From Symbiodinium natans (taxonomy: Eukaryota; Sar; Dinophyceae; Suessiales; Symbiodiniaceae): a DNA stretch of 64,000 nucleotides. Where the stretch lies: positions 658,921-722,920 of the forward strand of contig CAJNDS010002124.1 in the NCBI GenBank assembly GCA_905221605.1. The letters are read 5' to 3'. Position 1 is the first letter of the stretch. The number at the start of each line of letters is the position of its first letter. This document shows positions 28,839 to 37,952 of this stretch, in pieces. The notes under the pieces were generated by a model. That model had not been told where the DNA came from. It saw nothing but the letters and a program-made list of their open reading frames with translations, and made no database searches. A program made the position numbers and the translations under genes.

Positions 28839-31800
28839 ACCGGACCTGATTGGCCACCTGTACCAAGTGTTTCAGGAGCGACAGCCGCTCCTCTGACATC
28901 TCGTCATGGGAGTACTTGCAGAAATTTAACCCTTTCCGGCAACGTTCTCGAAGGTAATAATCGAAACAGCAATTGTGGAACCCTGCGTCCCTTAGTGACT
29001 TCCTGGAAGCATTGTCCCAAGATTTGCCGGGCTCCCAAGTCCCTTCCAATGCTATGTCATCGTTGTGAAGGTACCTGCATGCAGTCCCATATTTACAACC
29101 ACCTTGATTGTAATACAGACACAGCCGACCTTTTGGCTCACCTGACGTAGGCTCACCCTTTGATGCACCTTTGCCAAAATTGTACTTGGCCCGGAAGGCT
29201 AAATCCTCCCGCTCCTGCTGTGCCTCATCCACTGTACCTTCCTCTGTAGGAGGGTCACCGATGTTCCCTTCCTCATCATCAGCTTCTTGGCTATTCTTTG
29301 GATCAGTTGACCCTCCTCCTGGCCAACCTTCACCATAACGACGATGCTCATAGGAACACTCATCACCATTGCGACACCGTCCCCGATTGAAGAACTTGCA
29401 CAGCTTGCTGTAACCAGGTGACAACACAGTCTTTGGTGTCATGTAAGCCTTTTTGTACTGGTCAGGGTCCATGTAGGCTTCCATTGGCTTGTTCTCCCTT
29501 TTGCTCATGGATTGCACTGCACCATCAAGCTCCTGCAAAAATAGCTTGGTGTCCAACCAAAGCGCGTTCCAAAACTCATCTTCCCCTTGATTCAGCACCG
29601 TTGCCACCGCTTCACCCACAACTGGTCGAGAAAATCTCCTTTTTTTGCATGCCAGTTCGAAAAGCGCGTTGTGGTACTGTTTTCGGGAAAAAGTGGTTAA
29701 CTCCCCCAAGCCTGTGCTTTCTGTACCATCAGGCTTCCAACCACCATTTTGCAAGATGCCATACGCGCGCCGAGCTTCCGCATTGAGGAATGCCTGATCT
29801 GCAACACACTCCTGTAAATCTTCCATCGGGCGACCCAACAGCATCCCTGTAATTTTGCCAACATAGGCTTCCTCTTCGTTTCCATTCTCCAGAAGAGCTT
29901 TGTAGATCTTTTCTCCATAAAGTTGTCTTTCTTCTCGTTCTTCAGAGGATAACTCCTGTATCACAAGCTCCTCATCGGAATGCTCTTCCTCCTGTTTCCA
30001 GTCCCATTGACCGTTTGAATCTCGGTACCACTGACCAACATACCATGGATTCGTCCACCACGTACTCCAGCCGCTGGGTTTCCACTTCCGCAGCGTTGAG
30101 GAAGAGTCCTCCACGTCCTCTTCCAAAACCAGAAAGGTGTCCAAGATTATGGTACCATCATCTTCCACTAGTTTCACTGTTCCATTGACAGTATCACCAA
30201 ATCTGAAATGGCACGTATTGTTCCCTTCTGTAGGAATCAATACATTCAAATCACCATGGTCCAAAAAGGCTCCATACCCATTGATGCAGCGCACTAGACC
30301 CATGATCTCATCTCCCTCTTGATAGCAATGTGTCCCAGGTGATTCCAAGGCTCCCGCTCGGGGCACTTTCTTTGCTTGCTCTTCAGAAACCACCTCTGTA
30401 TCATCGGCTCCTGGCGCATCCTTTGTTTTCACCTTTGAGTCACACTGCTCGTCCTGCTCCACGAGTCCCACAAGCTCATCTTTTTTGTGCTCCTGGACTT
30501 CAGGACCTCTCTTTTTCTCCGCCAAAGGCTTTGCCTCATCTGCTGTAATTCGCTCGGTGTCGACTTCCGGCGAACTTCCAGACGGCAACACTTCTCCCTT
30601 CATGGGAGTGGACCCATCATTGGAGTCCTTTGTCACACCTTCTGCAGCAGGCAAATCTTCCTCCACTGCAGGGCAATTGAGTCGATCATCCACGGCAGGC
30701 ATGCTTTCTTCCACCGCAGGATCCTTTGGTTCCATGGCTTCCAAAGGAGAATTTCCACCATCATTGACCACAGCTGCCTCATTGGCTCCGGTGTAGCCCT
30801 TGTCATTTCGTTCCTCGCTGCTAACTTCAGGTTGCACCAGTGCGTCCACCTGTGAACCTCCATCATCAGCTGCTGCGGAGACCTGCGCCCCATTGTTGCA
30901 GTCGCCCGTGGAACGTAACGCCATATGCACCTCAACCCGTGCTTCCTTCGCACTCCAGGTAATATCTGGCGCATCGACCCGCGCATCATTGGCGCTCCAG
31001 GCCTCATTTTTCAGATCTTCTGTGTCTCCAGCTATTCCAGAAGCTTCTTTTTCCCTTTGAATGGCAGGAACCTTGGCACCAAACGAAGAGACCTCCTCAG
31101 TCGCAACACACGACCTTTTCCCTCCGTCTTCCAAATCTCCAGGACCACATTCCCGAACGACAGGTACCACATCCACCACTCGATCTTCTGCAGCCGACAC
31201 AGTTCCGATCTCCACATTGGGAATCTTTTCTTCTGGACCTACCGATTCCACCGCTGCCACACCCTCAGAAAGTGCTCCCATTCCTTCCCGATCCAGATGT
31301 TGAGCTCCAGCGATGTCTGTTCGGTTTCCAGGAATCTCCTCCTCATCAGGAGAACCCGAGGTCGGGGCGTCACCACCAGCCCTAGGACCGCTATCCCTGA
31401 TAGTAGAGGAAAAATCTTTTTCACCTAAACTATTTACACTACCCTGGAATGCCCTCGTAGACTCAGTCTTCGGAGTAGAGGATGAAGAATCCAGTGCCGC
31501 CTCCATTTCCAGCTCATTGCCCGAAGGAGACCCAACCACCTCGTCACTCTTCATCTTTTCACCTACCACCGGCAATGTCCACTTGCTTTCCTGCGTATCC
31601 AGGCAGTAATAATATTGTCTCCCATCTTCATGGAGGTGCCATTCCCACGTTGTCCCATCGCACGCTTTGATCAGATGCTCGTCTTTCTGAAAACCATCCC
31701 TTTCAGAGACCTGTCGCATCTCGTCCTCTTCTTCGGACAACTGTCGCAACCTCTCAGCCTCCATCTGTAGGATCTCCTCCTCCCCCATGGCGTATCCAGC

Positions 31801-32316
31801 AGCAGGTGCAGCTTCAAAGCTGTCCGCACCCTTCTGTTCATGACCGCTTCCACCACCTTGGGGACTCGAAGATGGACCCCTTTTGATCTTGTTCAGAGGC
31901 CTCCGGGCCGCTTGCAGCACTTCTCCAATCAGATCGGTCTGAGACTCTTGGTCTACCATTCGACCCGAAGTCGAAGACGACGGCTGATACCCGTGTTTGT
32001 GCAACACTCGTAAAGCAGTCACCTCCATTTCACGATCTATACCACCAGTCGCGTCCCAGTTCCTTTTCTCACCAGGCTTTGGCGATACAGAAACAGCACG
32101 TCCTTCAGCTTCAGCATTGCTAACCATATCCCTATTGGGATTCATACCCACATTGGGGCTTTCTGCAACCAAGGCCTCTTCCAGATGTTCTTCAGCGCCG
32201 GGAATCACCTCTTCCAACACCGATCTTTCACCCAGAGACTCAGCTGCACCATTTCCAGCTCCACCATCTTGTCCACCATCCGAGGCAAGTTGGAGCCATC
32301 GCTTCGGAGAAGGCAT
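28765..32316 (-). CDS. Element ORF1: WW / S1-like / MLLE / three CCCH fingers
   Basis: The open frame begins at a non-ATG codon at 32349; the first ATG is at 32316. Numbering from 32349 (1194 residues): an acidic low-complexity N-terminus; a WW domain at about 233-260 (two Trp, a YYY core, final TLP); a long acidic linker; an S1-like RNA-binding fold at about 678-742 (GYGAFLDHGD core); a Trp-rich stretch at 755-785; a PABP-type MLLE domain at about 810-868 with the signature KITGMLLG; CCCH fingers at 984-1002 and 1077-1095 (both C-x7-C-x5-C-x3-H) and 1128-1148 (C-x8-C-x6-C-x3-H). MLLE domains of poly(A)-binding proteins dock PAM2 peptides, so an RNA-handling role is inferred. No capsid motif recognised. 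The frame ends just after a G9 run and appears to continue into ORF2 by +1. Confidence 0.85.
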   Translation of the reverse strand: MPSPKRWLQLASDGGQDGGAGNGAAESLGERSVLEEVIPGAEEHLEEALVAESPNVGMNPNRDMVSNAEAEGRAVSVSPKPGEKRNWDATGGIDREMEVTALRVLHKHGYQPSSSTSGRMVDQESQTDLIGEVLQAARRPLNKIKRGPSSSPQGGGSGHEQKGADSFEAAPAAGYAMGEEEILQMEAERLRQLSEEEDEMRQVSERDGFQKDEHLIKACDGTTWEWHLHEDGRQYYYCLDTQESKWTLPVVGEKMKSDEVVGSPSGNELEMEAALDSSSSTPKTESTRAFQGSVNSLGEKDFSSTIRDSGPRAGGDAPTSGSPDEEEIPGNRTDIAGAQHLDREGMGALSEGVAAVESVGPEEKIPNVEIGTVSAAEDRVVDVVPVVRECGPGDLEDGGKRSCVATEEVSSFGAKVPAIQREKEASGIAGDTEDLKNEAWSANDARVDAPDITWSAKEARVEVHMALRSTGDCNNGAQVSAAADDGGSQVDALVQPEVSSEERNDKGYTGANEAAVVNDGGNSPLEAMEPKDPAVEESMPAVDDRLNCPAVEEDLPAAEGVTKDSNDGSTPMKGEVLPSGSSPEVDTERITADEAKPLAEKKRGPEVQEHKKDELVGLVEQDEQCDSKVKTKDAPGADDTEVVSEEQAKKVPRAGALESPGTHCYQEGDEIMGLVRCINGYGAFLDHGDLNVLIPTEGNNTCHFRFGDTVNGTVKLVEDDGTIILDTFLVLEEDVEDSSSTLRKWKPSGWSTWWTNPWYVGQWYRDSNGQWDWKQEEEHSDEELVIQELSSEEREERQLYGEKIYKALLENGNEEEAYVGKITGMLLGRPMEDLQECVADQAFLNAEARRAYGILQNGGWKPDGTESTGLGELTTFSRKQYHNALFELACKKRRFSRPVVGEAVATVLNQGEDEFWNALWLDTKLFLQELDGAVQSMSKRENKPMEAYMDPDQYKKAYMTPKTVLSPGYSKLCKFFNRGRCRNGDECSYEHRRYGEGWPGGGSTDPKNSQEADDEEGNIGDPPTEEGTVDEAQQEREDLAFRAKYNFGKGASKGEPTSGEPKGRLCLYYNQGGCKYGTACRYLHNDDIALEGTWEPGKSWDNASRKSLRDAGFHNCCFDYYLRERCRKGLNFCKYSHDEMSEERLSLLKHLVQVANQVRFEKERGWEITDRSTFQPPASGGGS
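28771..28779 (-). other. G9 run at the ORF1/ORF2 frame break
   Basis: Nine G on the coding strand. With eight, ORF1 would run into ORF2 without a stop. Consistent with an indel, sequencing error or +1 frameshifting. Confidence 0.75.
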
Positions 32317-32371
32317 TGCTTCTTGATCCCAAAAACCTTGAAAGAACACTTAACCGCAGGGAACCTAATTT

Positions 32372-32383
32372 GGGCTCATAACC
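32372..32383 (-). promoter_or_regulatory. Primer binding site, initiator tRNA-Met anticodon arm
   Basis: The + strand reads GGGCTCATAACC directly next to the 5' LTR, the anticodon arm (CAT anticodon) of yeast-type initiator tRNA-Met. The element RNA would pair with it. Copia and Ty5 are known to prime from an internal tRNA fragment in this way. Confidence 0.8.
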
Positions 32384-32662
32384 TACGGGGGGACAACCAA
32401 GGAAGGAAATCAACTCCCCTAATCGCCCTGAACTTATATTTCCCAGATCGAACCAAGAAACAACCAAGAACACGGATAAGAGCAACAAGGAAGGGGCACC
32501 CTTACACAAGTAGAGGGGCACTAACCCAACCCTCACTCCCAAACACGGACTTTTTTCTTTGGACGGGCTGGCCATCCTTGAGCCAAACATAGTTTACGGG
32601 TTCATTAACCCTTTCAACTTCCAACACTAACTCCTTTCTACAATACCAATTGCAGCTCCGCA
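32384..32662 (-). repeat. 5' LTR
   Basis: Same 279 bp as 23875-24153 at a constant offset of 8,509. It ends exactly where the primer site begins, supporting the boundary. Confidence 0.95.
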
Positions 32663-32667
32663 TAGGG
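32663..32667. repeat. Target site duplication TAGGG, right
   Basis: Right partner of 23870-23874; about two TTTAGGG units follow before unique sequence. Confidence 0.6.
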
Positions 32668-32944
32668 TTTAGGGTTTGCTTGCTGTTTTTAGGTAGGGAC
32701 AGAGAAAACCCTGGGACCCAGAATGGGCTCTACTTTAGTGCCTTTTGGTGGGGATCAGGTTGCATCTAGGCCCTACGCAACACCCGAACCCCAAAACCCC
32801 CTACCCCTTGAACCCTAACCCGTTATTCCTTGGTCACTTTGGGGACCCCTGTGTCGGGAGTACACATTTAGACATTTAGAAGGTGGTTTAAAGTTGGCCT
32901 CGTGCAGTAGCATCTATTAGGTGCGAGTGCTGCTACCCATTGGG

Positions 32945-33255
32945 GAAACCCTAAACCCTATGCAGCCCAAACCCTGAACCCTGAAGCCTAACCCTAAACC
33001 CTAAGCCCTAAACCCTAAACCCTAAACCCTAAACCCTAAACCCTAAACCCTATACACACCCTAACCCTAACACCCTAAACCCTACACCCTAAACCCTGAG
33101 GCCCTAATCCCGAAACCCTGAGCCCGCAGCACCCTAAGCCCTAAACCCTAAACCCTAATCCCTAATCCCTAATCCCTAAACCCTAAACCCTAAACCCTAA
33201 ACCCTAAACCCTAGCCCTTAACCCTAAACCCTATACCCTATGCACCCTAAACCCG
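32945..33255. repeat. CCCTAAA array, long and degenerate
   Basis: About 35 units with CCCTAAT, CCCTACA and CCCTGA variants. 32678-32944 shows no supported gene. Confidence 0.9.
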
Positions 33256-33264
33256 AAAACTCAG

Positions 33265-33317
33265 GCGCCACGTGCCGGCAGCTCCCGACGCGCGTTGCGC
33301 GGAGGGCTCTCCCTGAG
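33265..33317 (+). CDS. Exon-like island
   Basis: ACTCAG acceptor; APRAGSSRRALRGGLSL; possible GC donor GAG|GCATAG. GC-rich and Arg-rich. Confidence 0.4.
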
Positions 33318-33349
33318 GCATAGGGCTACACTGGGTTGGGGGTTTCGGG

Positions 33350-33490
33350 TTTAGGGTTTAGGGTTTTGGGTTTAGGGTTTGGGGTTTGGGGTTTGGGGTT
33401 TGGGGTTTAGGGTTTAGGGTTTAGGGTTTGGGGTTTGGGGTTTAGGGTTTATAGGGTTTAGGGTTTAGGGTTTAGGGTTTGGGGTTTAGG
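33350..33490. repeat. TTTAGGG/TTTGGGG array
   Basis: About 20 units downstream of the preceding island. Confidence 0.95.
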
Positions 33491-33649
33491 GATAAACCTA
33501 AACCCCAACCCTTAACCCCTAAACCTTAAGGGCCGAAGTTGTCCCTAGCGATGTTCTGAGCTCCCAGGTTGTCCCTGTTGTCCGGAGTAGTGTTCGGCCT
33601 TAGAATCGAATTCGTTGGTGGTTTGTTTCTGAAACAAGGCATCAGGGTT

Positions 33650-33775
33650 CAGGGTTCAGGGTTTAGGGCTTATAGGGTTTAGGGTGTAGGGTGTAGGGTT
33701 CAGGGTTTAGGGTTCAGGGTTCAGGGTTCAGGGTTTAGGGTTTAGGGTTCAGGGTTTAGGGTTTAGGGTTCGAGG
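33650..33775. repeat. TTTAGGG/TTCAGGG array
   Basis: About 18 units, many with T-to-C change at the third position. Confidence 0.9.
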
Positions 33776-33929
33776 GCTTCCGACTAGGGCCTTGTGTGGG
33801 GAACAAGCGTCGGCCTGAAACACGACCCGCAACCTCTGAACTACATCTAGGGGCGTGATTGTCCAGCTATGCAAGAAGCTCTGTATATGTTGGGTTTTTT
33901 TTGCCTGCATATTTAGTAATACTTAGTGG

Positions 33930-34166
33930 TTGCGAAAGTATTTCTTCACAACTCAAATGTTCATGTGCTTTTGTTGCCTGTCTCTGCCTTTGTTAGCAGG
34001 AGTTGTGATGCAGGGTCGCCTGGCTGGTCAAATTTGGCAAGGGGGACGTTCGCAGTGTGTGTTGCATTGGAAGCTGTTGCGTTGCTGCCCGCAGCAGACA
34101 CCAACATCTTCATGTTACAAGCTCATATCTCAACACACCGGAGAATCACTAAACCCTAAACCCTAA
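33930..34166 (+). CDS. Possible coding island, hydrophobic
   Basis: An open frame from a TTG gives MFMCFCCLSLPLLAGVVMQG and later Cys/Gln-rich sequence running into repeats. A TTAGCAG acceptor at about 34001 is possible. Weak. Confidence 0.25.
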   Translation: MRKYFFTTQMFMCFCCLSLPLLAGVVMQGRLAGQIWQGGRSQCVLHWKLLRCCPQQTPTSSCYKLISQHTGESLNPKP

Positions 34167-34612
34167 ACGCGAAACCCTCAACCCAAAACCCTGTGAACCT
34201 TAAACCCTAAACCCCAAACCCGAAATTGGATCTGCAAAACAGGAAGCCCCTAGACATTACACATTACCCCGTAGAGTGTCAAGAGTTGAACCCCTCCTCT
34301 CCTCTTATTGTTTCTAAGAACCCTAAACCCTAGCCGAGCCCTATATCCCTAAACCCCGAAACCCGAAACCCTGAACCCAAAGCCCTAAGCCCTAAGCCCT
34401 AGATCCTCTGTAAAGTTCTGCTTCTAAGTGGTCCTCAAGACCCCGTCAAAGCACCCCCAGTCCAGTTGAACCATGGTGTTGCTGTAAAATTTATGGCGTT
34501 TAGAAATAAGGGTTAAGGGTTTAGGGCTGTTAAGACTTTTGGCTCGTTTAGGGCTTTGGGTTTTGTTTGGGGGCTGTAGAGTTTAGGGATTCGACGCTTT
34601 GGACATTGCCCA

Positions 34613-34713
34613 AAGGGTCCATGTACCTATATAGTACATACTTAGGCCTCAAAGGGGTTCCTATTTAGTAGCTTTAGGGCCCAAGTATATACTATAAAGG
34701 TACATGGACCCTT
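34613..34713. mobile_element. MITE-like element, family B, intact
   Basis: Inverted arms AAGGGTCCATGTACCTATAT and ATATACTATAAAGGTACATG then GACCCTT, about 36 bp each. Reference copy for the interrupted ones. Confidence 0.85.
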
Positions 34714-35760
34714 AGGGTTGCTCTGAAATGCCTTCAAAACAGGACCACCCCTGCCTCGCTATGCCGTATCTGACATGCGAACAACAACCTTCTCTCAGCT
34801 CCGGCTGTTGCCGTATTCCGCGCGACGGAGATGTTACGACCCGACTCACAGACATGCAGTTGCTATCACTTTGGGTCCTTGCGCTCGGCGATTCCGACGA
34901 CTTGTTGGTCCATGACAACAAGCGCAGGCTCAACGAATGTCATGGGCGCCTGAGTTTGCTGAGTGCAAGCGAGCAGAGCTGTTTCCGACGCAAACGCTCA
35001 GATTCCTGCTTCCTCGATCTGTGCGAGCTTGCGAGTAGGAACCCTCATTCCCCGGGCTTTTCTTCAGTCTTCGTAGGCCACTTTTGCATTCTTTCGATGG
35101 TGCTGTCTTGGCCACGGTGCAGCAATGGCAACTCGACGTTGCAAGGCCTCACTACCCGTCACGTACCAACACTACAGTGCTGGCTGAGACGCGATGCTGC
35201 ATTGATGCTGCATTGATCATCGTCTCCATCATCATCATCACCATCTCCATCTCCATCACCATCACAAGGCTCTAATCAACTGACTCACGCCCAGAAGGTG
35301 GTATGTTTTCGGTTTCCGGCGGACCCTGGGCTCGAGAAACGTTGCACACGGCGCCCCAGCCGTGTAGCACGTTTTAGGTTCAAGGTTTTGTCGACTTACC
35401 AAGGTTATTTTAGGTTCAAAGCTTTTCGACTCACCAAGGTCACCAGTAAGTTCATTCTAATGAATACCTTAGGTTCCCGTCATGCCAAAAAAAGCTGCAA
35501 ACCGCAACTGTGGCCCCAGATGCCCAACGTCAGGTGACACTCAACACCACGCGTCCAGACCTGTGGGAAGCAAGGCTGCATTCATGTGTGTGGCTGATGG
35601 CGCTTGGTTTGATGTTAAGCCCTGAACTTTGCAGAATCTATAGGGCTTTGTGGGTACATGGCTACGAAGCACATCCCGAAAGGCCACAGATCGACATGAG
35701 GACACCCCGTCACAGCGCGCTTCCATGGTCGCGTTTGTGGCGGGCCTGCGCTTCATGTAT
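34714..35760 (+). other. Repeat-poor block, function unresolved
   Basis: About 1 kb without telomere-like repeats, unlike its surroundings. Holds a 162-codon frame (34728-35216; DMQLLSLWVLALGDSDDLLV) and an overlapping minus-strand frame, a CATCATCAC/CATCTC microsatellite (35217-35267) and a duplicated TTTTAGGTTCAA motif. It could be an unidentified gene, transcript or transposon fragment. Confidence 0.4.
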
Positions 35761-35814
35761 CACTAAATCCTAAACCCTAAACATCCCTAAACCCTAAACC
35801 CTATAACACGCAAG

Positions 35815-35920
35815 GACGGAGCTGCGATGGTCCTTTTCCTCAGAACCCAAGATGGCAAAGCACAGCTGGGAAGGATCGGGACCTATCTGGACAAAGTGCC
35901 CCTTGGCCGCAAGAGCATGG
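35815..35920 (+). CDS. Exon-like island, donor made of telomere repeat
   Basis: ACGCAAG acceptor; AAMVLFLRTQDGKAQLGRIG and TYLDKVPLGRKSM; ends ATGG|GTTTAG, where the GT belongs to the first TTTAGGG unit. Strongly coding; family unknown. Confidence 0.65.
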
Positions 35921-36486
35921 GTTTAGGGTTTAGGGTTTAGGGTTTTGGGTTTTGGGTTTTGGGATATTGCAGAAGAGCCCCAATTTCGAACAAGCCGGGT
36001 ATGTTGCTTGAATCTTTTCACGTGGAACACGTGCACTTGAGTCCAGCTTGCTTTTTGTTTTTGCAAATTAATACAGGGCTCGCAATAGTTATTAAGAGCA
36101 TTCCCTCATAGTTCCTTTATAAATATACGATCATAACCCTGAAAACCCTATTCTACTTATTAAGGCCCCTATGTTACGGGAAGTCATTTAAAGCTTTCGA
36201 ACGCTCGACATTACGTACCACTGTTCCGCCTGCACCCTGCTACGATGATGAGCGCCCTCGAGCCCTAAGCCCTCTCTCTTGCACCACTCCACCCCCCCCC
36301 CAGGGCCTGACAGCCTGCGCCCGTCCTAAACAGTCCTCAGTCCGACACCTCAAGTCTTGGGTTTCAGGTTTAGGGTGTAGGGTTTGGGTTTGGGGTTTAG
36401 GGTTTCGGATTAAGGGTTAGGGAATTGATGAGGCACAGCCCTAAGCCTCAAACCCTAAGCACAGCACCTTCAACTCTTTTTTCTAG

Positions 36487-36562
36487 AGTTGAAGAGGCTC
36501 CTGTGTGGGTGCCCCTGCATGAACTTCCAGAACGCGGCCATGGCTCATCACCCCATCTGATG
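36487..36562 (+). CDS. Exon-like island, two open frames
   Basis: TTTCTAG acceptor; one frame reads VEEAPVWVPLHELPERGHG, the other LKRLLCGCPCMNFQNAAMAH. Followed by an A/GT microsatellite. Confidence 0.45.
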
Positions 36563-36681
36563 TGATACGAACATGTTTTTTTTTTGGTTTTGTGTGTGTG
36601 TGGTGTATGTGTGTGCGTGGGTGTGAGTGTGTGTGCGAAGGTGTGTGAAGGTGTGTTGTTGTGTTTGGGTTCCTGTGACAT

Positions 36682-36716
36682 CCCAACCTCATGCGCGAAG
36701 TGTTTCGTTTTGCCAG
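36682..36716 (+). CDS. Possible short exon
   Basis: NLMREVFRFAR, ending GCCAGG before CCCTAAA-type repeats. Weak acceptor. Confidence 0.4.
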
Positions 36717-36890
36717 GGCTTCCTAAAACCCCAAATCCAAAACCCCAACCCTAATCCCGAAACCCCAAACCCTAAGCCCCAAACCCTACACCCTAAACTC
36801 GAAACCCTAAACCCTAAACCCTTGCCCTAAACCCTAAACCCTAAACCCTCAATACTCTGAGCCCTACTGGGCACTGGCATGAAGACTTAG

Positions 36891-36931
36891 GTCCACAGAC
36901 GGTAAGCTGCAGAAGCTGATCGATGAGACAG
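36891..36931 (+). CDS. Exon-like island
   Basis: GACTTAG acceptor; STDGKLQKLIDETG; possible GC donor ACAG|GCATTC. Confidence 0.55.
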
Positions 36932-37272
36932 GCATTCCTTTTTGTTTAGTTTTAGTTTGGGCTTTAGGGCTTGGGGTTTAGGGTTTGGGGTTTAGGGTTT
37001 AGGGTTTGAGGTTTAAGGTTTGGGGTCTAGGGTTTGGGGTTTAGGGTTTGGGGTTAGGGTTTAGGGGGCTCAATTATTACAGGGTGTAGGGCTTCAGGGT
37101 TCAGGGTGTAGGGCTTTAGGGGCTGAGCCCTATAACTTGCGAGTTGAGCCTATAAGGTTCGCATGTTCTCCCCTCAGACTAATAGTCCTTCATAGAGCGT
37201 ACAGTACCTCCTATGATAATCCTAAACCCTAAACCCTAAACCCTAAACCCTAAACCCTAAACCCTAGTGCAG

Positions 37273-37337
37273 GATTCACTGCTTCTCCCGCCACCGTGCC
37301 GGGCTCAGAGGGCCGCATCTCGGGGTCGACGTGGGCC
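37273..37337 (+). CDS. Exon-like island
   Basis: AGTGCAG acceptor; FTASPATVPGSEGRISGST. CCCTAAA arrays lie on both sides. Confidence 0.5.
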
Positions 37338-37490
37338 CGAAACCCTAAACCCTAAACTTATAAACCCTAAACCGTAAACCCTAAACCCTAAACCCTAAAC
37401 CCTAAACCCTAAACCCTAAACCCTAAACCCTAAACCCTGAACCGAAACCCTAAACCCTGAACCGAAACCCTAAACCCCAATTCCTAAACC
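37338..37490. repeat. CCCTAAA array
   Basis: About 20 units with CCGAAACCCTAAACCCTGAA variants near the end. Confidence 0.95.
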
Positions 37491-37880
37491 CGCTTAGCCT
37501 TGCCAAGTCTTTTCCACAATGTTTGCCTCGCATCCTTGACGCCCAACGACCTAACCCCTCATATCCCAGCAAATCCCCTTTCTTCAAACTCCAAACCCTA
37601 AACCCTAGGTTGTCCGGTTCCTTGGGAGGGGGGGGCCCAGGTCTGCCCCAAAACAGGAGCTGAAGTCATAGTAAGCCAGGGTATATACCCTCCATGCCCA
37701 ATGGGTTTCGGGTTTTGGGTTTAGGGTTGAGAATACAAGAGCTTAAATCATAGTAACCCACAGTTCCCTCATGCCCAAGATACAGGGTTTAGGGTTCAGG
37801 TCCTACATGACTCACAAATACCCCTAAACCCTAAAACCGCACAGCCCTAAACAACCCCAGAAGCCGAAAACGCCCAAAAG

Positions 37881-37952
37881 CCCCCCCCCCCCCCCCACCC
37901 CCCCCCCCCCCTTCCCCCCCCCTTTCCCCCCCCCTTCCCCCCCCTCCCCCCC
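37881..37952. repeat. Poly-C/CCCTT tract
   Basis: About 72 bp almost entirely C with a few A and TT. Confidence 0.95.

Larger units (their letters stand above)
23875..32662 (-). mobile_element. Non-autonomous copia-like LTR retrotransposon
   Basis: An 8,788-bp element read on the minus strand. The 279-bp LTRs look identical base for base, implying recent insertion. It carries a 5-bp TAGGG target duplication, a polypurine tract abutting one LTR and a primer site abutting the other that matches the initiator tRNA-Met anticodon arm, as in copia and Ty5. The interior is filled by three long ORFs plus a short frameshifted tail that together look like one interrupted frame. I see no aspartic protease motif, HHCC integrase finger or YxDD reverse transcriptase, so it should depend on a partner element for pol functions. 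It sits in a TTTAGGG array. Confidence 0.9.

Noticed and set aside
32316-32349. GTG start for element ORF1
   Set aside because: Eukaryotic initiation at GTG is unlikely; the first ATG at 32316 is preferred.
32372-32383. A tRNA-Met gene
   Set aside because: Only 12 bases of the anticodon arm match; no acceptor, D or T arms are present.
24353-32592. Many + strand ORFs of 60-167 codons across the retroelement
   Set aside because: Shadows of the long minus-strand frames; composition is Ser/Pro/His-rich antisense translation.
36448-36692. His/Thr-rich minus-strand ORFs
   Set aside because: Translations of a GT/CA microsatellite.
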